Notes under the pieces: generated by a model
Seen by the model: the letters and a program-made list of their open reading frames with translations, nothing else
The model's database searches: none
What the model was told of the DNA's origin: nothing
Part shown: positions 51,939 through 60,940 of the stretch, piece after piece
Layout of the letters: each line of letters begins with the position of its first letter
Numbering within the stretch: position 1 is the stretch's first letter
Source of the DNA: Pseudalkalibacillus hwajinpoensis
Lineage (GTDB): Bacteria; Bacillota; Bacilli; Bacillales; Guptibacillaceae
DNA: 64,000 bases
Direction: 5' to 3'
Assembly (NCBI RefSeq): GCF_015234585.1
Contig: NZ_JADFCM010000008.1
Span: 372,001 to 436,000 of the forward strand
Position numbers and translations under genes: made by a program

Positions 51939-51965
51939 AAACCTTCAGCTGATGAAGGTTTTTAA
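51939..51965 (+). terminator. Rho-independent terminator
   Basis: AAACCTTCA against TGAAGGTTT with a five-base loop and TTTAA. Confidence 0.85.
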
Positions 51966-51987
51966 TTGTTGATGAGTAGAAATAAGC

Positions 51988-52070
51988 TAGCTATCCTTTT
52001 AAATCTTCATACGAAGAGCCAATCATAACCAGATTGAAAAGTAGATTAGCAGATACGAAAAGGATAGCTA
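51988..52070. repeat. Wide inverted repeat
   Basis: TAGCTATCCTTTT (51988-52000) and AAAAGGATAGCTA (52058-52070) pair perfectly over 13 bp, 57 bases apart, in an intergenic region. Too wide for a normal terminator; purpose unclear. Confidence 0.55.
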
Positions 52071-52099
52071 CATTACTCTAATGACTTTCTTAAAACGCT

Positions 52100-52342
52100 T
52101 CATTGATTGTATCTTTCAGCAAATTCAACAATCGGATCGACGCGAAAACAAAGCGGCTTCATCTCTTTAAACGAACACATCACTTGATCGGATGATTCAT
52201 CAAAGAAGACGATCGCATAATCATCATCACTTTCCGATAAAACACGCTGCCCATAAGGTAGCGAATCATCATGTTGAAGTGTAACATCCTCTATATCAAA
52301 CGTTGATTGAATCCATTCTTGTACTCGCTCACGAGCTTCCAT
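52100..52342 (-). CDS. 80-aa acidic protein of unknown function
   Basis: The ATG at 52342 has a good GAGGAGG site; the frame extends eight residues upstream without one. Soluble, acidic, alternating helix/strand (RERVQEWIQSTFDIEDVTLQ; DDDYAIVFFDESSDQVMCSF; MKPLCFRVDPIVEFAERYNQ). Perhaps a small binding protein. No family recognised. Single gene. Confidence 0.5.
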   Translation of the reverse strand: MEARERVQEWIQSTFDIEDVTLQHDDSLPYGQRVLSESDDDYAIVFFDESSDQVMCSFKEMKPLCFRVDPIVEFAERYNQ

Positions 52343-52550
52343 GATATAACCTCCTCTAATTAGCACTACTCCTAGTGTTACCCGGATTAAATGAGGATTA
52401 AGCTATTTTTATGTTATTTTAAGAAACAGAGAACGTTTTAGATGCGTGAGAATAGCCCGAAAACATGGGGCGTGGAAACGGTTGAAATCGGGCGAAATGA
52501 GGCCTTTGATCCTGGAGGATGAGCATCTGGCGAGATCGGTATTTATGAAT

Positions 52551-52620
52551 GTTAGAATGATTCTAGTTAGCTAATAAAAATGGAATTTGGCCAATATATT
52601 AGTATTTCGGCCAATAAAAC
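52551..52620. repeat. Dispersed intergenic repeat, copy A
   Basis: Starts GTTAGAATGATTCTAGTTAG and continues CTAATAAAAA; AGAAT-ATTCT is self-complementary. Two further TTGGCCAATA-like units follow at about 22-base intervals. Same core at 55234-55301 and 63869-63896. Confidence 0.75.
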
Positions 52621-52645
52621 AGCCGTTTACTGGAGGAGAGACGTG

Positions 52646-53101
52646 ATGAAATTTCATTTTGTGCCAATCTCATTCGAAACTGCACAGGAAATTGAAGATT
52701 GGGACTATGAGGGGAAGTTTGCGGACCTTTATATGACCCCTTACTTCATATCTGGTGAGAAAAATGGTGTTTTCACAGGCCCTGGTGGCTGCGATGGCTT
52801 TGTCGCGATGCATGAAGGGACTGTTTCAGGTTTATTTGAGTTTACGATCGTCGATGGAGGATTAGAAATCGGACTTGCTTTAGCTCCTGATTTAGTGGGA
52901 AAGGGATTAGGTCCCGATTTCGTCAAGCAGGGCATTGCTTTCGGTTTAAAGCAATATGAAGGCGTGAACGATTTTATCCAGTTAGAAGTGGCTGCCGCAA
53001 ACAAACCGGCCATGCGCGTGTATGAGAAGGTAGGATTTGTGAAGACAAACCAGTCCGCAGATCAGATTGAAATGAAGCTGGAAGTAAAGCGGGATCTTTA
53101 A
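52646..53101 (+). CDS. GNAT-family N-acetyltransferase
   Basis: 151 residues from the ATG at 52646 (GGAGGAGAG upstream); an upstream frame to 52580 lies within a repeat and adds 22 unconserved residues. FEFTIVDGGLEIGLALAPDLVGKGLGPDFV is the acetyl-CoA binding motif A (with G-K-G-L-G), and LEVAAANKPAMRVYEKVGFVK is motif B, typical of RimJ/RimL-like enzymes. Transfers an acetyl group to an amine; substrate unknown. Terminator follows. Confidence 0.88.
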   Translation: MKFHFVPISFETAQEIEDWDYEGKFADLYMTPYFISGEKNGVFTGPGGCDGFVAMHEGTVSGLFEFTIVDGGLEIGLALAPDLVGKGLGPDFVKQGIAFGLKQYEGVNDFIQLEVAAANKPAMRVYEKVGFVKTNQSADQIEMKLEVKRDL

Positions 53102-53153
53102 TACTGGTATCAAAAAACTACGATCTATAAGTACATAATCGCCTCACGCTGCT

Positions 53154-53190
53154 TCGCCCCATTCAAGCATTATCGAATGGGGCGATTCGT
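53154..53190 (+). terminator. Hairpin terminator
   Basis: TCGCCCCATTC against GAATGGGGCGA with a ten-base loop, then TTCGTTGTGTT. Ends the GNAT gene. Confidence 0.65.
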
Positions 53191-53692
53191 TGTGTTACGG
53201 AAAATGGGGAGAGGGATTGTCTCCTTGATTTGAGCGATAGAACGGAGGAGATGCGGTATGCCGATTCGTAACTAGCGTAGTTAGCTAGGCTAAGGTGGTC
53301 GGCCGTTGCTTGTATGGACCAATTCCGTAGTTCCGTTAAATGTTTTAACCTCATATAAAACGCGAGCTATAGAAACTTTTTACATAGATTAGCTTAAACA
53401 AATAAAAGCTTCTATAAAAAGGTACGCCTATTAAGTACAAAAGCCTTGAACTATTTCATGAAGTAATTATAATGGGGAATGTTGATACGCGTTACACGAA
53501 CTATTTCAAGTGATGGAAATGTTATTTATGAATAAATACTAGGGGAAGCATCCTCTCGCTAGAAGCAGAGAAAGGGTGAATTTCAAGCTTATCTGTAGAG
53601 AAATTGGTGCAGTTTGTGAAACCACCTTTTGCCGGAATTTTAACACGACAGTTCGATAGATTAGAAGACGATGCAGAAGAAGGAGAATCATC
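53191..53692 (+). promoter_or_regulatory. 502-bp upstream region of aspA with candidate promoter
   Basis: TTGAAC at 53446-53451 and TATAAT at 53468-53473, 16 bases apart, make a convincing sigma-A promoter. This would give a leader of about 210 bases. GAACTATTTCA occurs at 53448 and again exactly 50 bases later, at 53498. A GGTG-GTTT/AAAC-CACC hairpin followed by TTTT (about 53608-53630) could act as an attenuator. No gene is seen here. Confidence 0.5.
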
Positions 53693-55123
53693 ATGCCGAC
53701 AACTATGACCAACACAAGAACCGAATCCGATTTTTTAGGAGAAAAGGAAGTTCCGATTGATGCTTATTATGGCATTCAAACGCTACGCGCCGTGGAGAAC
53801 TTTCCGATCACTGGCTATCGCATCCATGAAGAATTGATCAAAGGGTTCGCCATGGTAAAGAAAGCGGCGGCGCTCGCCAACATGGAAGTGAAGCATCTGT
53901 ATGCTGGAATCGGAAACGCAATCGTTGAAGCAGCGGATGAATTGATGGAAGGAAAGATGCATGATCACATCATCGTTGACCCGATCCAGGGAGGCGCTGG
54001 TACTTCCATTAACATGAATGTAAACGAGGTCATCGCGAACCGCGCGATTGAATTGTTAGGCGAAGAAAAAGGGAACTATATTGCTTGTAGCCCGAACACC
54101 CATGTGAATATGTCACAGTCAACAAACGACTCGTTTCCAACAGCTATTCATCTATCCGTCTTAAATATGATGGAGCAGTTGCTAAGCACAATGGAAGACA
54201 TGCATGCCGCTTTCGAACAAAAAGCAGAAGAGTTTAACCACATTATTAAAATGGGACGAACTCATCTTCAGGATGCCGTGCCGATTCGACTTGGTCAGGA
54301 GTTTCAAGCTTACAGTCGCGTGATTGCGCGCGATATGAAAAGGATCAAACAATCTCGTCAGCATTTATATGAGTTGAACATGGGCGCAACGGCAGTAGGA
54401 ACGGGACTGAATGCCGATCCGCGCTATATTGAATTCGTCGTCAAAGAACTAGCGGAAATTAGTGGTCTACCACTCGTAGGAGCGGAAGATATGGTCGACG
54501 CCACGCAAAATACCGACGCCTACACCGAAGTTTCTGGCGTGTTAAAAGTGTGTATGATGAACATGTCAAAAATCGCAAATGACCTAAGGCTAATGGCGTC
54601 CGGACCACGAGCGGGATTAGGCGAAATCAGCTTGCCAGCAAGGCAGCCCGGATCTTCGATTATGCCTGGTAAAGTGAATCCCGTCTTACCCGAAGTTATT
54701 AACCAGGTCGCTTTCCAGGTAATCGGAAACGACAACACGATCTGCCTCGCTTCAGAAGCAGGTCAGCTCGAATTAAACGTCATGGAACCCGTGCTCGTCT
54801 TCAATTTGCTTCAATCACTCAGCATCATGAAGAACACGTTCCGCACGTTCACAGACAACTGCCTAAAAGGCATCGAAGCAAACGAAGACCGACTAAATGA
54901 GTACGTCGAAAAAAGCGTCGGCGTCCTAACCGCAGTAAACCCGCACATCGGCTATGAAGTAGCCGCAAGAATCGCCAGAGAAGCAATCCTAAGCGGCGCC
55001 TCAATCCGAGAGCTTTGCTTGAAGTACGATGTGCTCACAGAAGAAGAACTAAACTTAATCTTAGATCCGTACGAGATGACCCACCCAGGAATCGCTGGTG
55101 TGTCGTTGTTTGATCGAGAATAG
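53693..55123 (+). CDS. aspA: Aspartate ammonia-lyase (aspartase)
   Basis: 476 residues, the usual length. Converts L-aspartate to fumarate and ammonia, feeding amino-acid nitrogen and carbon to the TCA cycle. The fumarase/aspartase signature GSSIMPGKVNPV carries the catalytic Ser on the flexible loop; MSQSTNDSFPTA and GRTHLQDAVPIRLGQ are the other two conserved regions. AspA-type (not argininosuccinate lyase) is favoured by the N-terminus TRTESDFLGEKEVP and by YYGIQTLRA. ATG with AGAAGGAG upstream. Monocistronic with its own long leader and terminator. Confidence 0.95.
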   Translation: MPTTMTNTRTESDFLGEKEVPIDAYYGIQTLRAVENFPITGYRIHEELIKGFAMVKKAAALANMEVKHLYAGIGNAIVEAADELMEGKMHDHIIVDPIQGGAGTSINMNVNEVIANRAIELLGEEKGNYIACSPNTHVNMSQSTNDSFPTAIHLSVLNMMEQLLSTMEDMHAAFEQKAEEFNHIIKMGRTHLQDAVPIRLGQEFQAYSRVIARDMKRIKQSRQHLYELNMGATAVGTGLNADPRYIEFVVKELAEISGLPLVGAEDMVDATQNTDAYTEVSGVLKVCMMNMSKIANDLRLMASGPRAGLGEISLPARQPGSSIMPGKVNPVLPEVINQVAFQVIGNDNTICLASEAGQLELNVMEPVLVFNLLQSLSIMKNTFRTFTDNCLKGIEANEDRLNEYVEKSVGVLTAVNPHIGYEVAARIAREAILSGASIRELCLKYDVLTEEELNLILDPYEMTHPGIAGVSLFDRE

Positions 55124-55126
55124 GGA

Positions 55127-55166
55127 AAAGCCGTACTTAGCGCTCGCGCGAGGTGCGGCTTTTTTG
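55127..55166 (+). terminator. Rho-independent terminator
   Basis: AAAAGCCGTACTT against AGGTGCGGCTTTT (two G-U pairs) and TTTTTT; GCGCTCGCGCG in the loop. Confidence 0.9.
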
Positions 55167-55176
55167 TAGTGGTGAT

Positions 55177-55234
55177 GGAGGGCGGGGGGATGAGAACTTG
55201 TGGGTGGGAGGGTAGTTAGGTTGGGGGGCGGTGG
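55177..55234. other. G-rich tract, G-quadruplex-prone
   Basis: Contains GGGCGGGGGG, GGGTGGGAGGG and GGTTGGGGGGCGG within 58 bases in a low-GC genome; at least four runs of three G are within reach of each other. Directly precedes repeat copy B. No coding frame. Confidence 0.55.
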
Positions 55235-55301
55235 TTAGAATGATTCTAGTTGGCTAATAAAATGGGGTTTTGGCCAATATAGCTGGTATTGGACAATAAA
55301 C
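55234..55301. repeat. Dispersed intergenic repeat, copy B
   Basis: GTTAGAATGATTCTAGTTGG then CTAATAAAATGG, followed by TTTTGGCCAATATAG and TATTGGACAATAAAC. Matches copy A (52551) over its full length with scattered changes. Confidence 0.75.
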
Positions 55302-55315
55302 TGTCCAGCCCACAG

Positions 55316-56065
55316 TCATGAACCAACATTTTTCTTTAAATAGCTCTCAAACAGCAAATCAATTAAGAGCATTAACGTCGATCGTGCGGTGATGTCATAA
55401 CCTCCGAACTTCACTTTTCCAACCGTCATGCTGAGGTTAGTTATTACCATTCGCCCGAGCGTGGAATCAGATGAATTTGTGATCGCTGCTGTATCAACGA
55501 CCATAAAGGAAAGCTTTTCAGCAGCGTGAATGAGCGTTTTTGTTTCGCCGCTTGTTGAGATAAAAAAGACAAGGTCATCGGGTTTGACCATATTCGGTAG
55601 CAAGTCGATCATATGTGATTCATATGTATAATGCGTTTGTTTGTTCGTTTGCATAAGTAATTTACTGAAGTATTCGGCCATCATTTTTGATAAACCTACA
55701 CCAACAACTATAACCCTGGAAGCTCTTGCAACTTTCTCGCTTAGTCGATCGAGTTCATCTAGTTGAATGGTTTCGAAGGCCTGGATAAAACTCTCTTTAT
55801 AGTTTTCTACCGGATGATCGTTTAGCATCCTTTCTTTCTCATCACTACTCTTCAAACGGTACTTCAGTTCTGAAAATCCCTCTAACCCTAGCTTGTGAGA
55901 CATGCGGACGATCGTCGTTGTACTCACATTATTCACTTTTGCTATTTTAGTGAGGGAGAGGTTTTTCGCTTCGGTTAAATGCTGGTCAATGTAATAAAGT
56001 ACCTGCTTCTCAGTAGGTGTTAGTTGTGCGAGGTGATTCCCAAATTGATCAATGATCTGTCCCAT
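55316..56065 (-). CDS. MurR/RpiR-family transcriptional regulator
   Basis: 249 residues. N-terminal helix-turn-helix (to about 77): SLTKIAKVNNVSTTTIVRMSHKLGLEGFSELKYRL. C-terminal SIS domain (about 105-240): ASRVIVVGVGLSKMMAEYFSKLL and VFFISTSGETKTLIHAAE, which binds phosphosugars. ATG with AGAGGAG upstream. It is divergent from the glycosylglycerate operon, and a perfect 22-bp palindrome lies between them, so it probably senses a sugar phosphate such as mannose-6-phosphate or phosphorylated mannosylglycerate and controls that operon. E. coli uses a GntR-type regulator (MngR) instead. Confidence 0.9.
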   Translation of the reverse strand: MGQIIDQFGNHLAQLTPTEKQVLYYIDQHLTEAKNLSLTKIAKVNNVSTTTIVRMSHKLGLEGFSELKYRLKSSDEKERMLNDHPVENYKESFIQAFETIQLDELDRLSEKVARASRVIVVGVGLSKMMAEYFSKLLMQTNKQTHYTYESHMIDLLPNMVKPDDLVFFISTSGETKTLIHAAEKLSFMVVDTAAITNSSDSTLGRMVITNLSMTVGKVKFGGYDITARSTLMLLIDLLFESYLKKNVGS

Positions 56066-56119
56066 AATAAACTCCTCTTTTACGTGTATGCTAGGTCAAG
56101 TATAGCATGAGCTTTCATG

Positions 56120-56141
56120 AGTCTGTACAATTGTACAGACT
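56120..56141. promoter_or_regulatory. 22-bp perfect palindrome, probable RpiR operator
   Basis: GTCTGTACAATTGTACAGAC with one more pair outside (A...T). A shorter palindrome TATGTACATA follows directly at 56141-56150. Located between the divergent regulator and PTS genes. Confidence 0.75.
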
Positions 56142-56233
56142 ATGTACATAAACAACCAATCATTCTATGGTACAACATAACTATAACAACTTGTAAGTGT
56201 TTTCAACACAAGAAAGTTAGGAGTGAATGGGAT

Positions 56234-58198
56234 ATGGAACTAAAGAATATGACAGATTCAAATTTAATTATGTTCGATGTGGAAGCAGATCACAAAGAGC
56301 AAGTCATTAAACAACTCACATCAACATTATTTAAAGAAGGCTATTTAGAATCAGAGCAGCCATTTTTGGAAGCGGTTTTACAAAGAGAGGATGTATCACC
56401 AACAGGAATGGAGAGAGGCCTTGCGATTCCTCACGGCAAATCAACTGTTGTTAAAAAAGCCGTCTTTGCCGTGGCGAGGTTAACAACCCCTCTCGACGAT
56501 TGGGCAAGCATTGATCCTACGAACAAAGTGCAACTGATCTTCTTGATTGCGATTCCAGAGAGCGAAGCGGGAACCACGCATCTAAAAGTATTGTCTACGC
56601 TAAGTACGAATTTAATGCGTGAGGGATACCTTGAACGTCTGATGGCTTCGGAATCAAAGAAGGAATTTCTAGACGGTCTCGATCTGGAAGAAAAGGAAGA
56701 AACAAAAGGTGATCAGGCATATACAAAAACCGTTGTGGCGGTCACTGCTTGTGCCACAGGAATTGCTCATACGTACATGGCAGCAGAAGCACTTGAAAAG
56801 GCCGGGCGTGAACTTGGTGTGAACGTCCTAGTTGAAAAGCAAGGCGCAAACGGGATCGAGGATGCCCTAACAGCGTCTGTTATTGAAAAAGCAGACGCCG
56901 TGATTTTAGCAACGGATATAGCTCCTAAACAAAAAGAACGATTTGCTGGGAAACCGTATGTGCAAACACGTGTAGCTGAACCGCTTAGACGCGGAAAAGA
57001 AATGATTCAAAAAGCGTTAACGAATCCAGACGGCGTTGTTGAGAAAAACGAATCAGACGACGCAGCAGTCCCTTCTTCTCAGAGTGGCGGTGGATTTCTA
57101 AAAGACACTGTTCAAGCGGTTATGACAGGGATCTCTTACATGATTCCAGTCATTGTTGCAGCAGGGTTAATGATGGGGATTGCGAAGCTTGGAGCCATGC
57201 CATTTGGTCTTGTGAATGAGTTAGGCGATCCGAAATACGCGACTCATTCAAATGAACTCTTCGTCATCCTGCACCATCTCGATCTATTTGGCGGATTAAT
57301 CTTTAAATTCATGTATCCGATCTTTGCTGCTTTTGTTGCGTATTCATTAGCTGACCGTGTTGGATTAGTATCCGGGTTTATTGGAGGAGCCTTTGCTGGT
57401 GGACTTCATTACACTTTTTGGGGTATTGCAGACGGCATACCTTCTGGCTTCTTAGGTGCATTAATTCTCGGTCTAGCTGCAGGGTATATTTCACGATTCT
57501 TAAATCAGAAGATTCAACTTAGTAAAAACTTCCAGGCGATGAAACCGATGTTTCTGATCCCTGCAATCAGTGTATTATCCATCTTCTTTTTAAACTTCTA
57601 CATTGTTGACCCTGTGTTTGGTGGGTTGAACGTCGTCTTGCGTACTTGGATCGAATCAGCTCAAGGCACGGGCGATGTTGTTCTGGCATCGATTATTGCT
57701 GCAGCGACAGCGTTTGACCTTGGTGGCCCAATTAATAAAGCAGCCGGTGCGATCGCGATTGGTCTCGCAGCGGATGAAGTTTATCCATTAACGGCACGTG
57801 TACTAGCGATTGTTATCCCACCAATCGGACTTGGTTTAGCAACGGTTATTGATAAATATGTTGTGGGACGTCGCGTTTTTGAAGCAGATCTTCGTGTCGC
57901 TGGGAACACCGCTTTATTACTAGGTTTTATTGCCATTAGTGAAGGGGCAATTCCATTTATGCTTCGGAATCCGCTTATCACGATACCGATCAACATTATC
58001 GGCGCGATTCTTGGCGCTAGTACAGCCGTTTTATTAGGCGCAGTGCAATGGCTGCCGCTACCCGCTTTCTGGGGATGGCCGCTCGTTGAAAATCTGTGGG
58101 CTTACTTGCTAGGACTTATCGTTGGTGCAGCCTTTATCGCATTCGTGAACATATTTGTTCGCTTTACGATTTTGAAGAAAAAAGAAAGTCACGCTTAA
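56234..58198 (+). CDS. mngA: PTS EIIABC, mannosylglycerate/fructose type
   Basis: 654 residues from ATG at 56234 (AGGAG upstream; a longer frame from 56117 runs through the operator and is rejected). EIIA domain to about 150 with active His 67 in GLAIPHGKS; EIIB about 165-265 with active Cys 173 in VTACATGIAHTYMA; EIIC from about 285 with eight or more helices. Size and domain order equal E. coli MngA (658 aa), which imports 2-O-alpha-mannosyl-D-glycerate as the 6-phosphate; FruA-type PTS are similar, but the downstream GH38 gene supports MngA. Plasma membrane. Confidence 0.85.
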   Translation: MELKNMTDSNLIMFDVEADHKEQVIKQLTSTLFKEGYLESEQPFLEAVLQREDVSPTGMERGLAIPHGKSTVVKKAVFAVARLTTPLDDWASIDPTNKVQLIFLIAIPESEAGTTHLKVLSTLSTNLMREGYLERLMASESKKEFLDGLDLEEKEETKGDQAYTKTVVAVTACATGIAHTYMAAEALEKAGRELGVNVLVEKQGANGIEDALTASVIEKADAVILATDIAPKQKERFAGKPYVQTRVAEPLRRGKEMIQKALTNPDGVVEKNESDDAAVPSSQSGGGFLKDTVQAVMTGISYMIPVIVAAGLMMGIAKLGAMPFGLVNELGDPKYATHSNELFVILHHLDLFGGLIFKFMYPIFAAFVAYSLADRVGLVSGFIGGAFAGGLHYTFWGIADGIPSGFLGALILGLAAGYISRFLNQKIQLSKNFQAMKPMFLIPAISVLSIFFLNFYIVDPVFGGLNVVLRTWIESAQGTGDVVLASIIAAATAFDLGGPINKAAGAIAIGLAADEVYPLTARVLAIVIPPIGLGLATVIDKYVVGRRVFEADLRVAGNTALLLGFIAISEGAIPFMLRNPLITIPINIIGAILGASTAVLLGAVQWLPLPAFWGWPLVENLWAYLLGLIVGAAFIAFVNIFVRFTILKKKESHA

Positions 58199-58273
58199 AA
58201 TAAATACAGGGGCACATCTTGCAAAGGGGTGACCCCTCTTTCTATTAACGAGGCATCCTTGGAGGGAAACCGA

Positions 58274-60940
58274 ATGAAGCAGAAAAAAGTATACGTCGTC
58301 CCACACTCACATTGGGACCGTGAATGGTATTTCACAATAGAAGATTCGAACTTGTTGCTAGTTGAAAATATGGACCGTCTCATGGACGTCATGGAAAAGG
58401 ATCCCAACTATACAGGCTATGTGTTCGATGCGCAATCGTCTATTCTTGATGAATATTTAAAAATCCGTCCTGAAGAGAAAGAGCGTCTTGCGAGCTTAAT
58501 CCAGAACAAGCGGATATTTGTTGGTCCCTGGTATACTCAGGCAGATTCGCTTTTAGTTAATAAAGAGTCGCTCATCCGGAACTTACTATATGGTACGCGC
58601 ATTGCCGAAAAGATGGGGCACAGCATGAACATTGGTTATCTCCCAGATATCTTCGGGCAAAACACGTACTTACCATCAATTTTTAACGAGTTCGGCATCG
58701 ATTACAGCATTCTGCAGCGCGGTATTTATACCGATCAGCTAAAAGGTGATCTGAATTTCACATGGAAATCTCCTGATGGAAAAAGTGTGAAAGCCAATAA
58801 CACTTACTTTGGGTATGGACCAGGAAAATTCTTGTCAGATGAACAGGATTATATGGAAGAACGACTGCTTCCCATTTTAGATAAAATTTCTGCTATGAAC
58901 AAAAGCACGGATAACTTGTTACTCCCAGCGGGAGGCGATCAGGTTCTTATTCGGGAACAATTCCCTGAAACCGTAAAGGCGTTGAACGAAAAGGATGAGA
59001 AACATGAGTACATCCTTTCAGATTATGAAACGTTCATGAACGAAACGTTCCATGAAGCGGATCGCTTCACGAATGAGATTGAAGGCGAGCTCATCGCAAC
59101 GCAAAAATCACGTATTCACAACACGATCCGTTCACAGCGGTATGACATTAAGAAGCTAAATGATATCGCAGAAAAGAAGTTGATTCATGAGCTAGAGCCG
59201 CTTGGAAGTATTGCCAGCACACTCGGATTACGTTATCCAAACGTGTGGCTTGATGAAATGTGGAAGATGCTCTTCGATGTGCATGCCCACGATAGCATCG
59301 GCGGCTGTAATTCGGATGATACGAATCAGGAAATCGTCAATCGATTGACGAAAGTGATTCGCATGGCGAATGGGTGCTTGAATTTATTGAAAAAGCAAAT
59401 CACGGAAGCGATTAGCGGTAACCTGAATAACGATAGCATTTTGGTTCTGTTCCAGCTACTTCCTACTCCATTCGAAGGGTCACAAACGGCGATCTTGTTT
59501 ACAAGAGAAAAGGCGTTTTCCGTCAAAGATTTGGAAGGGAATACCGTTGAGATGGACAACCTGAATCAGGACTATATGAGCGGTGGAAAGACGATCGTCG
59601 TAACAGCTGAAGGCGAAAAGCAAGTAGAAGCGCCGGGGTATTACCGAAATGAAGTACTGCTACAGAACCTTGAGTTGCCTGCAATGGGGTATCAAACGTA
59701 TGAAGTTGTTGAAGACGTTGAAGCGAGTAGTGAAAAGCCAGGTCAGGTGGACAAAACGAAGATCGAAAATGATCATCTGGCTATTTTCGTAGAGGATGAG
59801 TCCTTGAAGCTCGCAATGAAATCAAGCGGACAAATCATTCCTGACTTCTTGACGTTCGAGAACGTAGCGGATGCAGGGGACTCGTACGATTTCTCTCCAT
59901 TAAAAGGGGACGAGCCGATCTACAGTCGTGTTCAATCCGTCAATGTGAGTGCTAAAAAGGGTGTGCAAATGATGAACGTCGAGCACGAGCTTCATGTACC
60001 TGCAAACCTGAAAGAGCGCGAATCCGGCATGCGGACGAAAGAGCTCGTCATTCTTTCCACGTTCGAGTTGCGTACGGGAGAAAATTTCCTTCGGGTGACA
60101 CACAATGTAAACAATGACGTAAAAGATCATCGTGTTAGAGTATTGCTCCAAACGTCGCTAGATCAACCAGAGCATTCATTCGGTGATCAGGGCTTTAGCT
60201 TCATCCAGCGCCCGACTGTTAATCCTTACATGGCGAGCTGGAAAGAGCAAAAGTTCGCGGAAGCACCAGTGCCGATTTATCCGCTTGAAAATATCGCGGG
60301 CGCAACAGATAGCAAGCTAACCGCTGCGGTTGTAACGAAGGGAATCAAAGAATATCAGCTAATTAAAGAGACAGGCGAACTTGCGTTAACATTATTTAGA
60401 AGTGTCGGGCTACTTGGTCGAGATGACCTAGAATGGCGCCCGGGGAGAGCATCAGGGATTAACAACAAAGTCGTCTACACACCTGACGCGCAGATGCAGG
60501 GTGAGATGACGTTTGATTACGCGGTTCACTTTTCGGAAAGTTATGATGAGCGCGCACTATTTAAAACAATCGATCGCTACAATGATCATGCGGTAAGCTA
60601 TCAAAAACAAACGCTAAACACGTTTGAAGAAAGATTGGATCGTTTCGAAATTCCATACCCTGTTATGTCACTACCAACATCGTTCAGTTTGATGCAATCA
60701 TCGAACGAGAATGTTTTCTTCAGTTCCATGAAACAAGCACATGATGATCGGACAATCATAATCAGGCTCTTTAATCCAAGAACTCAAGAACAGAAGGTCC
60801 AATTACTTGGTGAGCACGTTCAATCGATAACACAAACGACATTGGATGAGAAAAATGGCATCGAAATGAACGAAGATGTCACAGTCCCATCAAAAGGATA
60901 CGTGACCTTGAAACTGACGACAAAGGTGGATGTTCAATGA
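58274..60940 (+). CDS. mngB: GH38 alpha-mannosidase (MngB-like)
   Basis: 888 residues from ATG at 58274 (TTGGAGGG upstream). GH38 hallmarks: VVPHSHWDREWYFT with zinc-binding His and Asp near residue 11, and nucleophile Asp 125 in YLPDIFGQNTYLPSIF; HDSIGGCNSDDTNQEI supplies another zinc ligand. Length is near E. coli MngB (877 aa), which hydrolyses 2-O-(6-phospho-mannosyl)-glycerate to mannose-6-phosphate and glycerate. A small hairpin (AGGGG/CCCCT, 58225-58237) lies between it and the PTS gene and may tune expression. The end overlaps the next gene by four bases. Confidence 0.9.
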   Translation: MKQKKVYVVPHSHWDREWYFTIEDSNLLLVENMDRLMDVMEKDPNYTGYVFDAQSSILDEYLKIRPEEKERLASLIQNKRIFVGPWYTQADSLLVNKESLIRNLLYGTRIAEKMGHSMNIGYLPDIFGQNTYLPSIFNEFGIDYSILQRGIYTDQLKGDLNFTWKSPDGKSVKANNTYFGYGPGKFLSDEQDYMEERLLPILDKISAMNKSTDNLLLPAGGDQVLIREQFPETVKALNEKDEKHEYILSDYETFMNETFHEADRFTNEIEGELIATQKSRIHNTIRSQRYDIKKLNDIAEKKLIHELEPLGSIASTLGLRYPNVWLDEMWKMLFDVHAHDSIGGCNSDDTNQEIVNRLTKVIRMANGCLNLLKKQITEAISGNLNNDSILVLFQLLPTPFEGSQTAILFTREKAFSVKDLEGNTVEMDNLNQDYMSGGKTIVVTAEGEKQVEAPGYYRNEVLLQNLELPAMGYQTYEVVEDVEASSEKPGQVDKTKIENDHLAIFVEDESLKLAMKSSGQIIPDFLTFENVADAGDSYDFSPLKGDEPIYSRVQSVNVSAKKGVQMMNVEHELHVPANLKERESGMRTKELVILSTFELRTGENFLRVTHNVNNDVKDHRVRVLLQTSLDQPEHSFGDQGFSFIQRPTVNPYMASWKEQKFAEAPVPIYPLENIAGATDSKLTAAVVTKGIKEYQLIKETGELALTLFRSVGLLGRDDLEWRPGRASGINNKVVYTPDAQMQGEMTFDYAVHFSESYDERALFKTIDRYNDHAVSYQKQTLNTFEERLDRFEIPYPVMSLPTSFSLMQSSNENVFFSSMKQAHDDRTIIIRLFNPRTQEQKVQLLGEHVQSITQTTLDEKNGIEMNEDVTVPSKGYVTLKLTTKVDVQ

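Noticed and set aside
53163..53354. Minus-strand 63-codon ORF after the GNAT gene
   Set aside because: It overlaps the terminator stem, has no ribosome site, and its product looks random.
53446..53692. T-box riboswitch before aspA
   Set aside because: The long leader suggested it, but there is no AGGGTGGNACCGCG-type antiterminator or recognisable specifier loop.
56117..56233. N-terminal extension of the PTS EIIABC gene by 39 codons
   Set aside because: It would run through the operator palindrome and has no ribosome site; the EIIA domain begins normally at the ATG at 56234.
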